DNA of 64,000 nucleotides from Oceanispirochaeta sp. M1 (GCF_003346715.1 NZ_QQPQ01000005.1:62001-126000), one strand, 5' to 3'. Shown: positions 33,718-43,697, numbered from the stretch's first letter. The notes: generated by a model from the letters alone, not told the origin. Numbers and translations: made by a program.

Positions 33718-35886
33718 ATGAAAAGAATCTCAGCCTTCATTCTTATTATAGTATTATGTACAGGACTACTGTATGGAGAAAGTTCGAAAATCAATTATAA
33801 CAGTTATTATCGCTCACCTCTCTCTCTAGGGGTCAGTTATACAAGTTTTAGTCCTCTGTCCGGATTTGATAGTGGAACACCCTATAGTATTTTTGATCTT
33901 TCAGCAAATGTGAGATACACCCCTCAGAGCATTCCCTGGCTTCAACCCGAAATCATAGGCGGAATGACAAAATTCGACAGTCAGAATAGTGTAGATGCCC
34001 TGACTTGGGATAGCAGCAACTACTTTGGAATGGCTGGTGTCAGATTTATCCGTAGAAGTTCTAAAACCTTTGAGTTCGGCTTCGGTCTAAATGCCGGTAT
34101 AGCTCAGGGAGTCTATAAGAACCTGTCAGACGAAGCTGCCGGAACGATATATGCCCTGGGACAGGGGACAGTTTACCTGGGACTCAGCCCCAGCTACAAT
34201 ATGGCACTGGAACTGGCCCCTGCCATTCGATACCAGCACTCCACTGATCCCAAATTCACAGAAATGAACGGTTTTCTTTTGGGTATAGGAGGGACTCTCT
34301 CCTTCCGCTTCGGCAAAGATCCCGACTCTCCTGATGCAGCAGTAAAAAGCATCCGATTTAAAAATTTGCAGATTGATCCCCTCTTTGCAGCTATGCAAAA
34401 TTATTATAGAAAGAATCCTCTTGGAACTGTTACCATTGAAAACACTGATAGGGTCGCTCTTAAAGATCTGACAGTTTCGTTCTATCAGTCAGGTTATATG
34501 GATGCACCCACAATTGTTCAGCAGATTGATGAACTTAAAAAAGGTGAGTCTATGGACGTTCCCCTTACAGCTCTTTTTAATAAAGAGATTTTTCTCACAG
34601 AGGGAATAACACCCCTGAGCGGAGAGATTAAGGTCTCCTACATGTACAATAACAGACCTGTTGAACAGAGTTATCCGGCCTCCTACGACCTTTATGATAA
34701 AACATCACTCATATGGGATGATGATAGAAAAGTTGCTTCTTTCATCACCCCTTCAGACAGTGCACTTCAAAATTACAGCAGTTTTATCCGTAAGAGTTGT
34801 AAGGATGATCTAATTCCCAATTACAACGATAGACTGCAGGGAGCCATTCAAATTTATCAGGCTCTGAAAGAGATCGGTATCATATATCAGGTTGATCCTC
34901 AGCAGCCATTCGCCACCGTATCAGACAGCAAAAGTATGGTAGTGGACTCCATCAGCCTCCCTCGTACAACTCTAAACAAGTTGACAGGAGACTGTGATGA
35001 CCTGACAGTTCTCTACCTCAGCCTACTGGAAACAATCGGTATTGAGACAGCATTTATCACAATTCCGGGCCACATCTATACTGCATTTAATACAGGAGAA
35101 GATTCCAGGTCCTTTGGAAAAATCAATCCGGATAGAACAAAGACAATTGATATAGACGGAAAGCTCTGGATACCCCTGGAAATTACACTCATAGGAAAAA
35201 GCAGTTTTATGAATGCCTGGAATAAGGGGGCCGAAGAGTGGAAATCCCTGGAAGAAAGCCCTGAAAAAAGACAGATTTATATCACTGCCGATGCACGGCA
35301 AACATACCGCCCCATAGGCCTGACAGAGAAAGACCTGGGACTGCAATACGGTAACGCCGAATATATATCAAAAGCTTTTTCCGATGAAATGGAAGACATA
35401 AGCAACCTGATTCTCACAGCTTTTTACCAGAAAGTTGAAGCGAGACCAAGCAAACAGAACTACAACCGTCTTGGTATTGCTCTGGCAGGGTTCAATAAAC
35501 TCTCCAAGGCTGAAAAAGCCTTTCGTGAAGCCATAAAACTGGACAAGAACTACCTCAGTCCAAGAGTGAATATCTCTAATCTCAAATATCTTAATAAAGA
35601 TTATTCAGGTGCCGCCGGAGAGCTGGATTCGGTTAGATCCATTCTGGAAAAAAGTGGAAAGGGGAGAAGTAATTCTGCCATGGTAACAAACCTCAACCTC
35701 TCCAAGGTCTACTATGCCATGAAGGATTACACTAAGGCTGAAGATTACTATAAATTAGCTCAAAGCATCTCTCCTGAAAAAACTGAGGGATATGCCTATC
35801 TGGCATCTATTGCCTCAAATTCAGAAGGCAGTAGAGCCGCCGAAGTGATAGAAGATCAGATTATCTTCCTGGATGATGAGGAGTAA
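33718..35886 (+). CDS. Exported transglutaminase-like and TPR protein
   Basis: A 722-residue envelope protein. Residues 1-20 are a signal peptide. Residues 25-200 look like a small beta-barrel or beta-sandwich (repeated Gly/aromatic alternation, LSLGVSYTSFSPLSG). The central domain has transglutaminase-like cysteine-protease features: Cys426 in TGDCDDLTVLYLSLLE, His452 in PGHIYTAFN, and LWIPLEIT. The C-terminal 130 residues contain about three TPR-like repeats (FNKLSKAEKAFREAIKLD; MKDYTKAEDYYKLAQSI). AGGATCTC precedes ATG. It lies 3 bases upstream of a beta-propeller lipoprotein gene. Likely a periplasmic structural or proteolytic factor; the substrate is unknown. Confidence 0.72.
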   Translation: MKRISAFILIIVLCTGLLYGESSKINYNSYYRSPLSLGVSYTSFSPLSGFDSGTPYSIFDLSANVRYTPQSIPWLQPEIIGGMTKFDSQNSVDALTWDSSNYFGMAGVRFIRRSSKTFEFGFGLNAGIAQGVYKNLSDEAAGTIYALGQGTVYLGLSPSYNMALELAPAIRYQHSTDPKFTEMNGFLLGIGGTLSFRFGKDPDSPDAAVKSIRFKNLQIDPLFAAMQNYYRKNPLGTVTIENTDRVALKDLTVSFYQSGYMDAPTIVQQIDELKKGESMDVPLTALFNKEIFLTEGITPLSGEIKVSYMYNNRPVEQSYPASYDLYDKTSLIWDDDRKVASFITPSDSALQNYSSFIRKSCKDDLIPNYNDRLQGAIQIYQALKEIGIIYQVDPQQPFATVSDSKSMVVDSISLPRTTLNKLTGDCDDLTVLYLSLLETIGIETAFITIPGHIYTAFNTGEDSRSFGKINPDRTKTIDIDGKLWIPLEITLIGKSSFMNAWNKGAEEWKSLEESPEKRQIYITADARQTYRPIGLTEKDLGLQYGNAEYISKAFSDEMEDISNLILTAFYQKVEARPSKQNYNRLGIALAGFNKLSKAEKAFREAIKLDKNYLSPRVNISNLKYLNKDYSGAAGELDSVRSILEKSGKGRSNSAMVTNLNLSKVYYAMKDYTKAEDYYKLAQSISPEKTEGYAYLASIASNSEGSRAAEVIEDQIIFLDDEE

Positions 35887-35889
35887 ATC

Positions 35890-37902
35890 ATGAAAAAGGC
35901 AAAATATATAAAACTATGTACCACCATTATGGTGGTGATTCTGTTCTCATCCTGTGTTCAAAGTATTTCTCAACAGATGCTCTCACAGGCTCATGATGAT
36001 GTTCCACCGGAGTTTACAAACGTTACACCCGAAAACGGTTTTGCCTATGGGGCATACACTCAGATAAGCGGTACCGTAACTGACCTGGATAGTGACGGAG
36101 AGGCTGGAAGAGTAGACTCAGTGACCCTGGAAGTTGTTGGAATATCAGAAGCACTTGTGCTGGACGTCGATGAAGACGGCCGATTTGTAACAGAAATGCT
36201 GAAAACCTACGGCGATGCCTATGTGGGTCCGATCAATATCAAAATCACAGCCCTGGACTGGAAGGGAAACAGTAAAGAATACAATCTGAACTACTCCAAA
36301 TCTGATGGGGAAATTACCAGTTTCAGCCTGGAGAGAGGAAATAAAGAGCTGACACTGCATTGGAGCGGGATACCCGGAGGTGGTGGAACAGTTTATGAAA
36401 TTAGAGAACTTTTCTACGGTCTTGGTACTCAAAATATTGAATCCAGGGAATCTGAGGTCAGTTTAATATGGGATGGGCTTGAAAATGGTAAAAACTACAG
36501 CTTTATCATCTCAGCTGTATCTGCAGAAGAGAGTGAGAAAGTCTTCAGTTCCTCAATAAAAAGTATGATGCCCCTATCCCCCTTAAGCTGTACACCTGTT
36601 GTTACTGTAAATGAAAATAATATTGATTTATTATGGCCCCAACTGACAGATGTGGATAAGTATGTTGTTCAGAGATCAAGCTCTTTAGGTGGTTCCTGGG
36701 AAACCATCGGCATCACAGCCAATAATTTTCTCCGTTATAATGAAAGTTCTGAAACAATCTATTACTTTAGAGTGTATCCGTACAGCCCTGATGCACCCCT
36801 GGAAGAGGAACTGCTTAACAAACTGGCCGCAAGCAATATGAAAACCTATCATTGGAATACAGAACCGAATCCAAGTTCCGTAGGCACATATGCAGATAAT
36901 TCAGGTTTCACAGGAATAAAAGAACAGGGAGACTTTGCCTATTTGACAAAGGATGACGGCAGTGTAGTGATTCTCAATATTTCCAATCCTGCCAGCCCGA
37001 CTCTTGTAAGATCTTTTACTGACGTTGAGAGCGGAACTCCAGTCCACCTGACAGTACACGGAGACTATGGTTTTCTATCCTGTGAAACATCAGACCTGAT
37101 AATCCTGGATCTCAGTGACCCGGGGAATCCTTTAAAACTAGGACAGCTGAAATTTACAGCCATGTACCCCAAGAAATCATATCTTTACGGATCTTATCTG
37201 TATCTCATATTGGAGGCTGACAGTTCACCTGGAAACACTGCCCTGGCCATTGTTGATGTATCTGATCCAGCGTATCCGGAATTGATTGCCAAAAACAGCA
37301 CATTCTCTTCCTATTTATACGATATAATCTTTTTCAGACAATATAATCTGAATGAAAACCTTGCCATAGTAAGCTATTCTGATACAGAAAGCAGAATCAA
37401 AGTTTACGACCTCATCAGTCCAAATATTTTTAACAATTCCACCATATCAACGGATCAGGTCAATATTTATGAAAATTCCAGCAGCATCAGTGTAAAGAGT
37501 TTTTCATATACGAATTCAAAACTGTTTTGTTTAAGCAATACAAACGCCCTCACGGGAGATGCTGATAATATTGGTGCCTTTGACTTCTCACTGGCGATTC
37601 CCTTTCATACTCAAGGAGGGGGAGATGATCCTATCGGCGCCATGACTGCTTCCAAAGACTGGGCCTATGTCCCTAATAATATTATTGCCCTGGGAGATTA
37701 TGCTATCTATAACAGCAGGCACGGCCTCTCCATATTTAACTATGGGGTGAGGACTACTTTGACTGTGAATGCAGGAGTCAACTCATTTGATCCAAGCGAT
37801 ACCCCGGGTAATAATGACATAACCACAGATATAGCGATCCAGGGAAATTACGCTTATCTGACCACATCAAAGGGATTGGAAGTTTTCAGTCTCATCCCCT
37901 AA
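35890..37902 (+). CDS. Lipoprotein with fibronectin-like and LVIVD-type beta-propeller repeats
   Basis: A 670-residue lipoprotein (signal peptide with FSSC lipobox, Cys22). After an Ig/fibronectin-like N-terminal region (residues ~35-320, FNxTPENG and WSGIPGGGGTVYEIRE), the C-terminal half has repeats of the LVIVD type: VVILNISNPASPTLV, LIILDLSDPGNPL, LAIVDVSDPAYPEL. These form beta-propellers on bacterial surface proteins. Probably anchored in the outer membrane and involved in binding. It follows the TPR/transglutaminase gene by 3 bases, so the two are co-expressed. No catalytic motif is seen. Confidence 0.78.
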   Translation: MKKAKYIKLCTTIMVVILFSSCVQSISQQMLSQAHDDVPPEFTNVTPENGFAYGAYTQISGTVTDLDSDGEAGRVDSVTLEVVGISEALVLDVDEDGRFVTEMLKTYGDAYVGPINIKITALDWKGNSKEYNLNYSKSDGEITSFSLERGNKELTLHWSGIPGGGGTVYEIRELFYGLGTQNIESRESEVSLIWDGLENGKNYSFIISAVSAEESEKVFSSSIKSMMPLSPLSCTPVVTVNENNIDLLWPQLTDVDKYVVQRSSSLGGSWETIGITANNFLRYNESSETIYYFRVYPYSPDAPLEEELLNKLAASNMKTYHWNTEPNPSSVGTYADNSGFTGIKEQGDFAYLTKDDGSVVILNISNPASPTLVRSFTDVESGTPVHLTVHGDYGFLSCETSDLIILDLSDPGNPLKLGQLKFTAMYPKKSYLYGSYLYLILEADSSPGNTALAIVDVSDPAYPELIAKNSTFSSYLYDIIFFRQYNLNENLAIVSYSDTESRIKVYDLISPNIFNNSTISTDQVNIYENSSSISVKSFSYTNSKLFCLSNTNALTGDADNIGAFDFSLAIPFHTQGGGDDPIGAMTASKDWAYVPNNIIALGDYAIYNSRHGLSIFNYGVRTTLTVNAGVNSFDPSDTPGNNDITTDIAIQGNYAYLTTSKGLEVFSLIP

Positions 37903-37904
37903 AA

Positions 37905-37936
37905 AAAAGCGGAAGAGATATAAACCTTCCGCTTTT
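37905..37936. terminator. Bidirectional terminator between convergent genes
   Basis: AAAAGCGGAAG (37905-37915) pairs perfectly with CTTCCGCTTTT (37926-37936). A-run and T-run on the two sides serve the lipoprotein gene (+) and the outer-membrane barrel gene (-). Confidence 0.88.
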
Positions 37937-37957
37937 CAATCCATTGAAATCAACAGG

Positions 37958-39271
37958 CTAGTAATAATACCTCAAATTCAGCAGGATGCTATGATTCACA
38001 GGAGAGAGCCAGGCCTCGTTTTTTTTACTGTCATCCAGACTGTACTGACCGCTATACCAGATTTCTGAAACAAGGGTTCCCTCATAATTCAGATTGAAAA
38101 CGGCTGAAGGAGTCACAAACAATGCCTGGGAGTCAGGAGAATAGATGAAGTTGGCATTGAAGCTGCTGTCCCTGGCATACCAGGGGAGCATCAGATTAAG
38201 AAGAATATAGTGCCTGGCAAAATACTGGGGAGTATAGAGCCCCATATAATCTCCATCGGGACCTGTGCTCAAAAGATCCAGAGCCGATGCATAATCATCC
38301 CTCTGATCATCATCCCAACCCTCTCCATTATAGAAGTACTCCACAGCTCCCACCAGACCGGAACTGAAGTAGTACTCCATCCCTGCCAGAGCTGAATACA
38401 CGGCTTCATTCTCAAGCATAGAAGGAGCAGCCGATGCATGGGGAACATTCCTTCTGGATCGAGAGCGGACAACACCCTCCCCGTATACACCCAGACCAAA
38501 GAGATCAATAAAGAAGGCCGCCGCCCCTGCATGGGGATACAGATCATACTCATCTGAATCCTTCTCCACTCCTCCGTATAGACCAGACAGTTTAATCTCC
38601 AGGGCTGTTGCCTGAAAAGTCACTTCAGCCCCAGCCAGTAGTTCATCATAATTCCAGCTGAATCCCTGGGAAGGGAGAAGACCATAGGCTTTGATCCCCA
38701 TCCAGGAGAGGGGATCAGCCTGAAAAGTCAGCCCATCCACACCGCGAAGGTAGGCCTGAGGATCTGTGGGGTCCTTGGGAGGGTTGGCCAGATCCGAGGG
38801 GTTCCAGCCATAACCGTAACCTGTAAGATAACTCTGCCGTCCGAAAGTAAATTTCAATTCCGATGCTGGCATCCATGAGGCGTTGGCTCTGAGGAGACTG
38901 GCGGTATAGAGGTATGAATCCGAGGCGTATGCAAGGTCCGCTACAGCAGAGCTTAATGCAGGACCGGCTGGATCAGTGGAAGAGAGAATAGCTGCTGTCC
39001 CTGCCAGCATATCGGCGATGGGATACTGCCCTATCTGAAGCCATAGATCCAGGGCGGCAGATTCACTGTGCTGATCAAGCTTCAGATGAATCTCGTTGCG
39101 GAACATTACATCTCCCATGCCCAGAGCATTTCCGGGATTCAGGGGAGATTCATAACCATCCTCTCCGGGGATATTGAAAATAACTTCCGGTTTCAACTCA
39201 CCGCTGAAATTAACCTCAGCAAAGAGAGAAACAGTGATTGTCATTAATATAAATATTATCACTTTCTTCAT
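37958..39271 (-). CDS. Outer-membrane beta-barrel protein linked to RND exporter
   Basis: A 437-residue exported protein. The signal peptide (residues 1-18) is followed by alternating hydrophobic/polar strands with many Tyr, Trp and Gly, ending in LRYYY; a C-terminal aromatic is typical of outer-membrane barrels. Its order after an RND pump and a LolA-like protein resembles the RND / DUF1329 / DUF1302 exporter loci of proteobacteria, so it is probably the outer-membrane partner. I could not assign it to a named porin family. Confidence 0.7.
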   Translation of the reverse strand: MKKVIIFILMTITVSLFAEVNFSGELKPEVIFNIPGEDGYESPLNPGNALGMGDVMFRNEIHLKLDQHSESAALDLWLQIGQYPIADMLAGTAAILSSTDPAGPALSSAVADLAYASDSYLYTASLLRANASWMPASELKFTFGRQSYLTGYGYGWNPSDLANPPKDPTDPQAYLRGVDGLTFQADPLSWMGIKAYGLLPSQGFSWNYDELLAGAEVTFQATALEIKLSGLYGGVEKDSDEYDLYPHAGAAAFFIDLFGLGVYGEGVVRSRSRRNVPHASAAPSMLENEAVYSALAGMEYYFSSGLVGAVEYFYNGEGWDDDQRDDYASALDLLSTGPDGDYMGLYTPQYFARHYILLNLMLPWYARDSSFNANFIYSPDSQALFVTPSAVFNLNYEGTLVSEIWYSGQYSLDDSKKNEAWLSPVNHSILLNLRYYY

Positions 39272-39311
39272 TTATCTTATCCTTGTTTAATCATGCCTGA
39301 AGGCCTGAGGG

Positions 39312-40073
39312 TTAGCGAATTGATTCCAGGTAGGATGTAGAGAAGAAATTATCCTGAATCCTGTCACTGTTGTATTCAATAAACTGGGTCTCCATCACCG
39401 AAACAGAATTCCTGGTCAGACTGGTCATGGTGATCTTATTGGGATAATCCACAGCTCCGAGCTCTTTATAATCTTCCAGCATCATATATTTAATGGGAGA
39501 ACCCTTGTCATGGTATTCCACTTTTATATACCGGGAATCAGCTTTGCTTACCCAGACAATCATCTTCTCGTATACAGCATCCTTCTTCTCGGGACTGAGA
39601 ACAATACGGTGGCAATCCACAGCGTCAATCTTCTCGGAGCCATCCAGTTCAGGACTGTAATCACTTGTAAAACTGTCGCCCCCCTCACCCATATCCGCAT
39701 AGGAGAAATCACTACCGGCGGCTGAGTTTTTCTTGGCAGAGGAACTCAGTTTGCGGATGCGTCCTGTTGATGCAAAACGGACCCACAGGTCATCACCCAG
39801 CATAAGATATGCAGTACCCGAAACCCGGGGGGGATCTTTAAAAATACTCAGAGAACGGGCAGTACCATCCGCTCCATCCAACTCATAACCCACCATCACC
39901 TGTGGTGCCTGGGGTTTTCCGTTCTTATAGACTGTGAGAGTGCTTTCTGAATACAGTCCGTTCAGCTCAAAACTCTTGTCAGCTTCATCCAGGATTGCCT
40001 GGGCATCCTGGGCCGAAAGAGTCGATGTGAAAGCAAAAAGTACCAAAGATATGATTAACATAGTTTTTTTCAT
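39312..40073 (-). CDS. LolA-like outer-membrane lipoprotein-sorting protein
   Basis: A 253-residue exported protein with a signal peptide (cleavage after TLSAQ). It resembles the COG2834/DUF1329 relatives of LolA: an unclosed beta-barrel with FKDPPRVSGTAYLML, LWVRFASTGRIRKLSS and VEYHDKGSPIKYMMLEDY. Such proteins carry lipids or hydrophobic molecules across the periplasm. Its start is 2 bases after the RND stop, so it is part of the pump operon. Confidence 0.8.
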   Translation of the reverse strand: MKKTMLIISLVLFAFTSTLSAQDAQAILDEADKSFELNGLYSESTLTVYKNGKPQAPQVMVGYELDGADGTARSLSIFKDPPRVSGTAYLMLGDDLWVRFASTGRIRKLSSSAKKNSAAGSDFSYADMGEGGDSFTSDYSPELDGSEKIDAVDCHRIVLSPEKKDAVYEKMIVWVSKADSRYIKVEYHDKGSPIKYMMLEDYKELGAVDYPNKITMTSLTRNSVSVMETQFIEYNSDRIQDNFFSTSYLESIR

Positions 40074-40075
40074 GG

Positions 40076-42829
40076 TTATTTATCTCCTTTTTTCCATGGG
40101 TTCAGATTCCATCCCCACTTTTCATTGGCCAGAACAAGAACGGCCGGATGAAAACAGATTGAAAATACAAAAGCCAGGGCCATCGCAAGGGTCAGAACTA
40201 TACCCGTACTCCTCATAGCCCGCATAATAGAGGGAATAAAGGATGCAAAACCGATCATGGTTGTCATTGTAGTCAGAGCAACAGCCGATCCGGTTTTAGC
40301 CAGAGCTGTGTGCATCTCACCTTTTCCTTCCAATAGATAACGGTGGTTGATATGCACCGAGTCATCTATCCCTATTCCAACCAGCAGAGGAATGGAAATG
40401 ATATTAACAAAGTCGAATTTGATTCCAAAGATTGCCATCAGTCCATAGAGTGAAACAAAGGACAGTAAAAGGGGAACAAAGGTCAGTGCTGTCAATTTCA
40501 GGTTTCTAAAGTCAAAGAGCAGAATGATAAAGACAGCTATCAGAGCGGCAATCATGGCCCTTTTACCGTCACTGTCGGCAATCTGAATCAGCTGGTCCGC
40601 AGCCAGGATCATTCCTGTTCCACGGTCTGTCACAGTTCCTACCTGGGCAGAAAAGATATTTCTGAACTGTCCCTCCCAGGGATTCATGCGGGGGGAGATA
40701 GAAACCAGAGTAGAGGCATCTTCCATGGAGAGGAATGAATCCCGAGTCATCGCCGGCAGGTCTTCAAGTTCCACTTTATCCGAGGAAGCCATCCCATGTA
40801 TCCGCTCAGCCAGGAGGGGTGAAAAATTCTTCTGAAAGGTCAGAAGATCGGCTTCATCATAAGATTCCGATTCCATAATCTCAAAAAGACGGTCAAATAC
40901 AGAGTCTGCAATTTTATTCCCGTCATTATCCAGTCCGGTGACTCGGTTCAGAACATAGGCAAGACGTTCAGTACCTCCAAGAACAGCCATGTCTCCCATC
41001 TCAACCAGGTTGGCTTCCAGGCGGTAAAGTTCTTCCTGCAGCAGCCAGGCATCTGTCTCTCCTGAGCTTTCCCACTCTTCCAGTCCGGTCTGAATATTCT
41101 GCAGATGAGGGAGACGCTCATTTCTCTGGGAGTCAGTAGGCCACCACTGAGTTATGGCACTCACTTCTTTGACAGAATCCAGATCCTTCAGAGCCCTTAC
41201 CATTTCTGGAAGCTCATCTCTGTCATCCGATATTACATAAAGGACATCCGGCGCAGCACCGAATTCATCGGTCATTACATCCTGGAGTTCCACAGACTCA
41301 AGACCTTCTGCCTCCATGTTCATAAGATTGTCTTCAAGTTTCACTTTGTGAGCCTGGGTTCCCAGAAGAACTCCAAGTACAAGAAGAGCAGCCATCCAGA
41401 GCCCCGGACGGCTGGTAATTTTTTTACCGAGCCCATCCGCAAAGTCCGAGCGTATTCTTGATTTCCTTACCAGCATGGGGTCTGTCTTTCCCTTCTTCTC
41501 CAGACGTTTCTGTCTCCAGCCGAGAAAAGCGGGAATAAGCATCATCATGGCAAGTAATTCACAGAGGATACCCGTACCTGCCACAACAGCAAGTTCCCTG
41601 ACCAGATCACTCTCGGCCATAAAAAGGGCATAAAATGCTGCAGCAGTTGTCAGGCCACCTGTAATAACACCCTTACCGCCTTTAATAAAAGCAGACTGAA
41701 GAGCCGGGATAAAGTCCAGCCCCTGGTCACGTTCCTGAACATAGCCAGTCATCAGGTGGATGCCATAATCCACACCCAGTCCCATAAGAGCGACCATATA
41801 CATGGCTGTCATAATATTCAGACGATGCAGAAGAAATCCCGTCATCCCGGTAGTCCATAAGAGTCCCAGGATCAGAGGAATACCTATCATCAGAGGAGTA
41901 CTGCGGATTCGGAAAACAATGATCATCAGGGCCAGTATTAATACCATGGCCAATACCATGGAGAGGGCCAGTCCCTGTTCTGAGGTCACCATCTCATCCC
42001 GGCCCACAACCAGAATGCCTGTCAGTCCGGCAGTAACTCCATTGGCCTCGGCTATTGCCTTAACCCTCTGTTCAATTCTACCGGTCTCTTCCACCAGGGG
42101 GCCCAGGTCATTAATTGTATATGTGGGATTTAAAAACATGATTCCAAGGTTTTCTTCCCTGCTCAGGTAGTAGCTCTCGCCAAGAAGATAGGCATCCATT
42201 GCTTCCTGAACAGCCTTTAGATCCGGAGTAGTACCCTCCATCGATTCAGCAAGTTCTCCGAGTATCCGATCTAGACCATCCACCCATGCACTGAGCTGAG
42301 TCTCATCGTCATCCATGGCTTCACCATCCCCGGAGTATTCTCTCTCCAGATCATCATTAAGAGCTGTCAGAAAAGGAAGAATATCTGTATCTGCATACAT
42401 ATCTTCCATGCGCTTCAGATCTTTGGCCTCAGTAAGGAGAAAGCCATGCTCTCTGATGAAATTCTGATCAACCTTGCTGTAAACACCGCTTATGGCAGAG
42501 GAAAACTCATCCGACAGGAATACAGTTTCCATCTCATCAATGGTTTCCTTTACAGTGGCTTTGGCCTCTCCCTCAGGGAGTCCGCGTCCATCAATGACAA
42601 CAATCATTGAAGAAGCAAAAGGATAGTTTTCGGTTATTCTTTTCAAATCCTGCACCTGATTTGACTTCTGGGGCATGATCGAATAAAAAGTCATCTCCAT
42701 CTTCATATTAATGGTCCCGATGATCATCACAATTGTGATCAGCAGGACTGCCAGGAAGACCTTTCCCGGATTTCCACCGGCCCAGGCGGCCCAGCTGCCC
42801 AGATATGATTTGTTTATTGAATCACCCAT
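40076..42829 (-). CDS. RND/MMPL-superfamily exporter
   Basis: A 917-residue inner-membrane pump with the duplicated RND layout: TM1, a large extracytoplasmic loop (residues ~50-270), TM2-6, a second TM (near 480), a second loop (~510-730), and the last five helices. Motifs include GLGVDYGIHLMTGY and the matching GIGIDDSVHINHRYL, whose Asp residues carry protons. It is nearest to the hopanoid/lipid-type MMPL exporters rather than drug-efflux AcrB. The ATG overlaps the TetR stop by one base (TAATG). The substrate is probably a lipid or hydrophobic compound passed to the LolA-like protein. Confidence 0.88.
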   Translation of the reverse strand: MGDSINKSYLGSWAAWAGGNPGKVFLAVLLITIVMIIGTINMKMEMTFYSIMPQKSNQVQDLKRITENYPFASSMIVVIDGRGLPEGEAKATVKETIDEMETVFLSDEFSSAISGVYSKVDQNFIREHGFLLTEAKDLKRMEDMYADTDILPFLTALNDDLEREYSGDGEAMDDDETQLSAWVDGLDRILGELAESMEGTTPDLKAVQEAMDAYLLGESYYLSREENLGIMFLNPTYTINDLGPLVEETGRIEQRVKAIAEANGVTAGLTGILVVGRDEMVTSEQGLALSMVLAMVLILALMIIVFRIRSTPLMIGIPLILGLLWTTGMTGFLLHRLNIMTAMYMVALMGLGVDYGIHLMTGYVQERDQGLDFIPALQSAFIKGGKGVITGGLTTAAAFYALFMAESDLVRELAVVAGTGILCELLAMMMLIPAFLGWRQKRLEKKGKTDPMLVRKSRIRSDFADGLGKKITSRPGLWMAALLVLGVLLGTQAHKVKLEDNLMNMEAEGLESVELQDVMTDEFGAAPDVLYVISDDRDELPEMVRALKDLDSVKEVSAITQWWPTDSQRNERLPHLQNIQTGLEEWESSGETDAWLLQEELYRLEANLVEMGDMAVLGGTERLAYVLNRVTGLDNDGNKIADSVFDRLFEIMESESYDEADLLTFQKNFSPLLAERIHGMASSDKVELEDLPAMTRDSFLSMEDASTLVSISPRMNPWEGQFRNIFSAQVGTVTDRGTGMILAADQLIQIADSDGKRAMIAALIAVFIILLFDFRNLKLTALTFVPLLLSFVSLYGLMAIFGIKFDFVNIISIPLLVGIGIDDSVHINHRYLLEGKGEMHTALAKTGSAVALTTMTTMIGFASFIPSIMRAMRSTGIVLTLAMALAFVFSICFHPAVLVLANEKWGWNLNPWKKGDK

Positions 42830-43467
42830 TATTTCCTCCCCTCTATCGCAGCCACAGATTCAACAGCAATCCGTTCCCAGATTGACTGACAGACTCGTGG
42901 TCCCAGAACTATATAATCTTTCTTATTTGAAAAGGCTCCCAGAAGAAGGGCACCCTCATAGAATGCTGTTATTTCATAGGCTATGGCCTTGCTGTCCACA
43001 TCCCTGCGTATTTCTCCCCTGACAATCCCGGCATTAAGCAGATCCTCCAGAGAATCTGTAAATCCGGAATACAGGGCATCTATGCGTTCCTGCAGATCTG
43101 GAAACTTCTTTATGCCTGTCAAAAAGAGGTAGAGAATATTTTTATACTCATTAAGGCCCTCTTCCAGACCCAATGATCTGCTGACCTCCACCATCATCTC
43201 TTCCATATGAAACAGATTATCCAGGAGGATATTGATAGGAATATCCCTGGGGAGTCCCTGGCCGAACATATCCATCATCATATCCAGCAGCTGATTAACA
43301 GCGGCCAGAAAGAGATCCTCTTTACTGCTGAAATAATGATAGATTGCTCCCTTGGTCACTCCCAGGGCTTTTGCGATATCATTGAGATTGGAACGTTCAA
43401 AATCGTTTCGGGCAAAAAACTGAAGGGCTTTCAGTTCAAGCTGCTTCTTTGTATCAGATGTACCCAT
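42829..43467 (-). CDS. TetR-family repressor of the exporter operon
   Basis: A 212-residue TetR/AcrR-type regulator. The DNA-binding domain is at residues 10-58 (SNLNDIAKALGVTKGAIYHYFSSKEDLF pattern). The C-terminal ligand domain is not assignable. It is first in the exporter operon and translationally coupled to the pump, so it very likely represses it and is released by a pump substrate. The palindrome just upstream is the likely operator. Confidence 0.88.
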   Translation of the reverse strand: MGTSDTKKQLELKALQFFARNDFERSNLNDIAKALGVTKGAIYHYFSSKEDLFLAAVNQLLDMMMDMFGQGLPRDIPINILLDNLFHMEEMMVEVSRSLGLEEGLNEYKNILYLFLTGIKKFPDLQERIDALYSGFTDSLEDLLNAGIVRGEIRRDVDSKAIAYEITAFYEGALLLGAFSNKKDYIVLGPRVCQSIWERIAVESVAAIEGRK

Positions 43468-43485
43468 TCTTAAAACCTACCTTAA

Positions 43486-43532
43486 GTATGTCTTTACATA
43501 CCTAGAGTATGCAACCTTGATTCATTTGTCAA
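43486..43532 (-). promoter_or_regulatory. TetR-exporter promoter and operator
   Basis: On the minus strand TTGACA (43532-43527) is followed 17 bases later by a weak TACTCT. GTATGT-CTTT-ACATAC (43486-43501) forms a perfect 16-bp inverted repeat just downstream, with a further GTATG half site at 43507. It lies 19 bases before the TetR start codon. Confidence 0.6.
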
Positions 43533-43607
43533 GGTTCCCTATATGAAAAAGGAGGAATTCACTATGAATTGCGATAAATCCTGATAAAATTGTTAAAAAT
43601 TGGTTTT

Positions 43608-43622
43608 TGAAACCCTGTTTCA
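43608..43622 (+). promoter_or_regulatory. KdgR-like operator upstream of eda-kdgK
   Basis: TGAAAC-CCT-GTTTCA is a perfect 6-bp inverted repeat with T-rich flanks. It closely matches the KdgR (IclR family) box described in enterobacteria, which controls keto-deoxygluconate genes. A TATAAA at 43639-43644 may be the -10. No KdgR gene is in the window. Confidence 0.55.
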
Positions 43623-43697
43623 TTTTATTAAAACATGATATAAAAAGTAGTCCAAAACACAATGAATACTAAAAAATAAGTCCATATAGGAGATATC

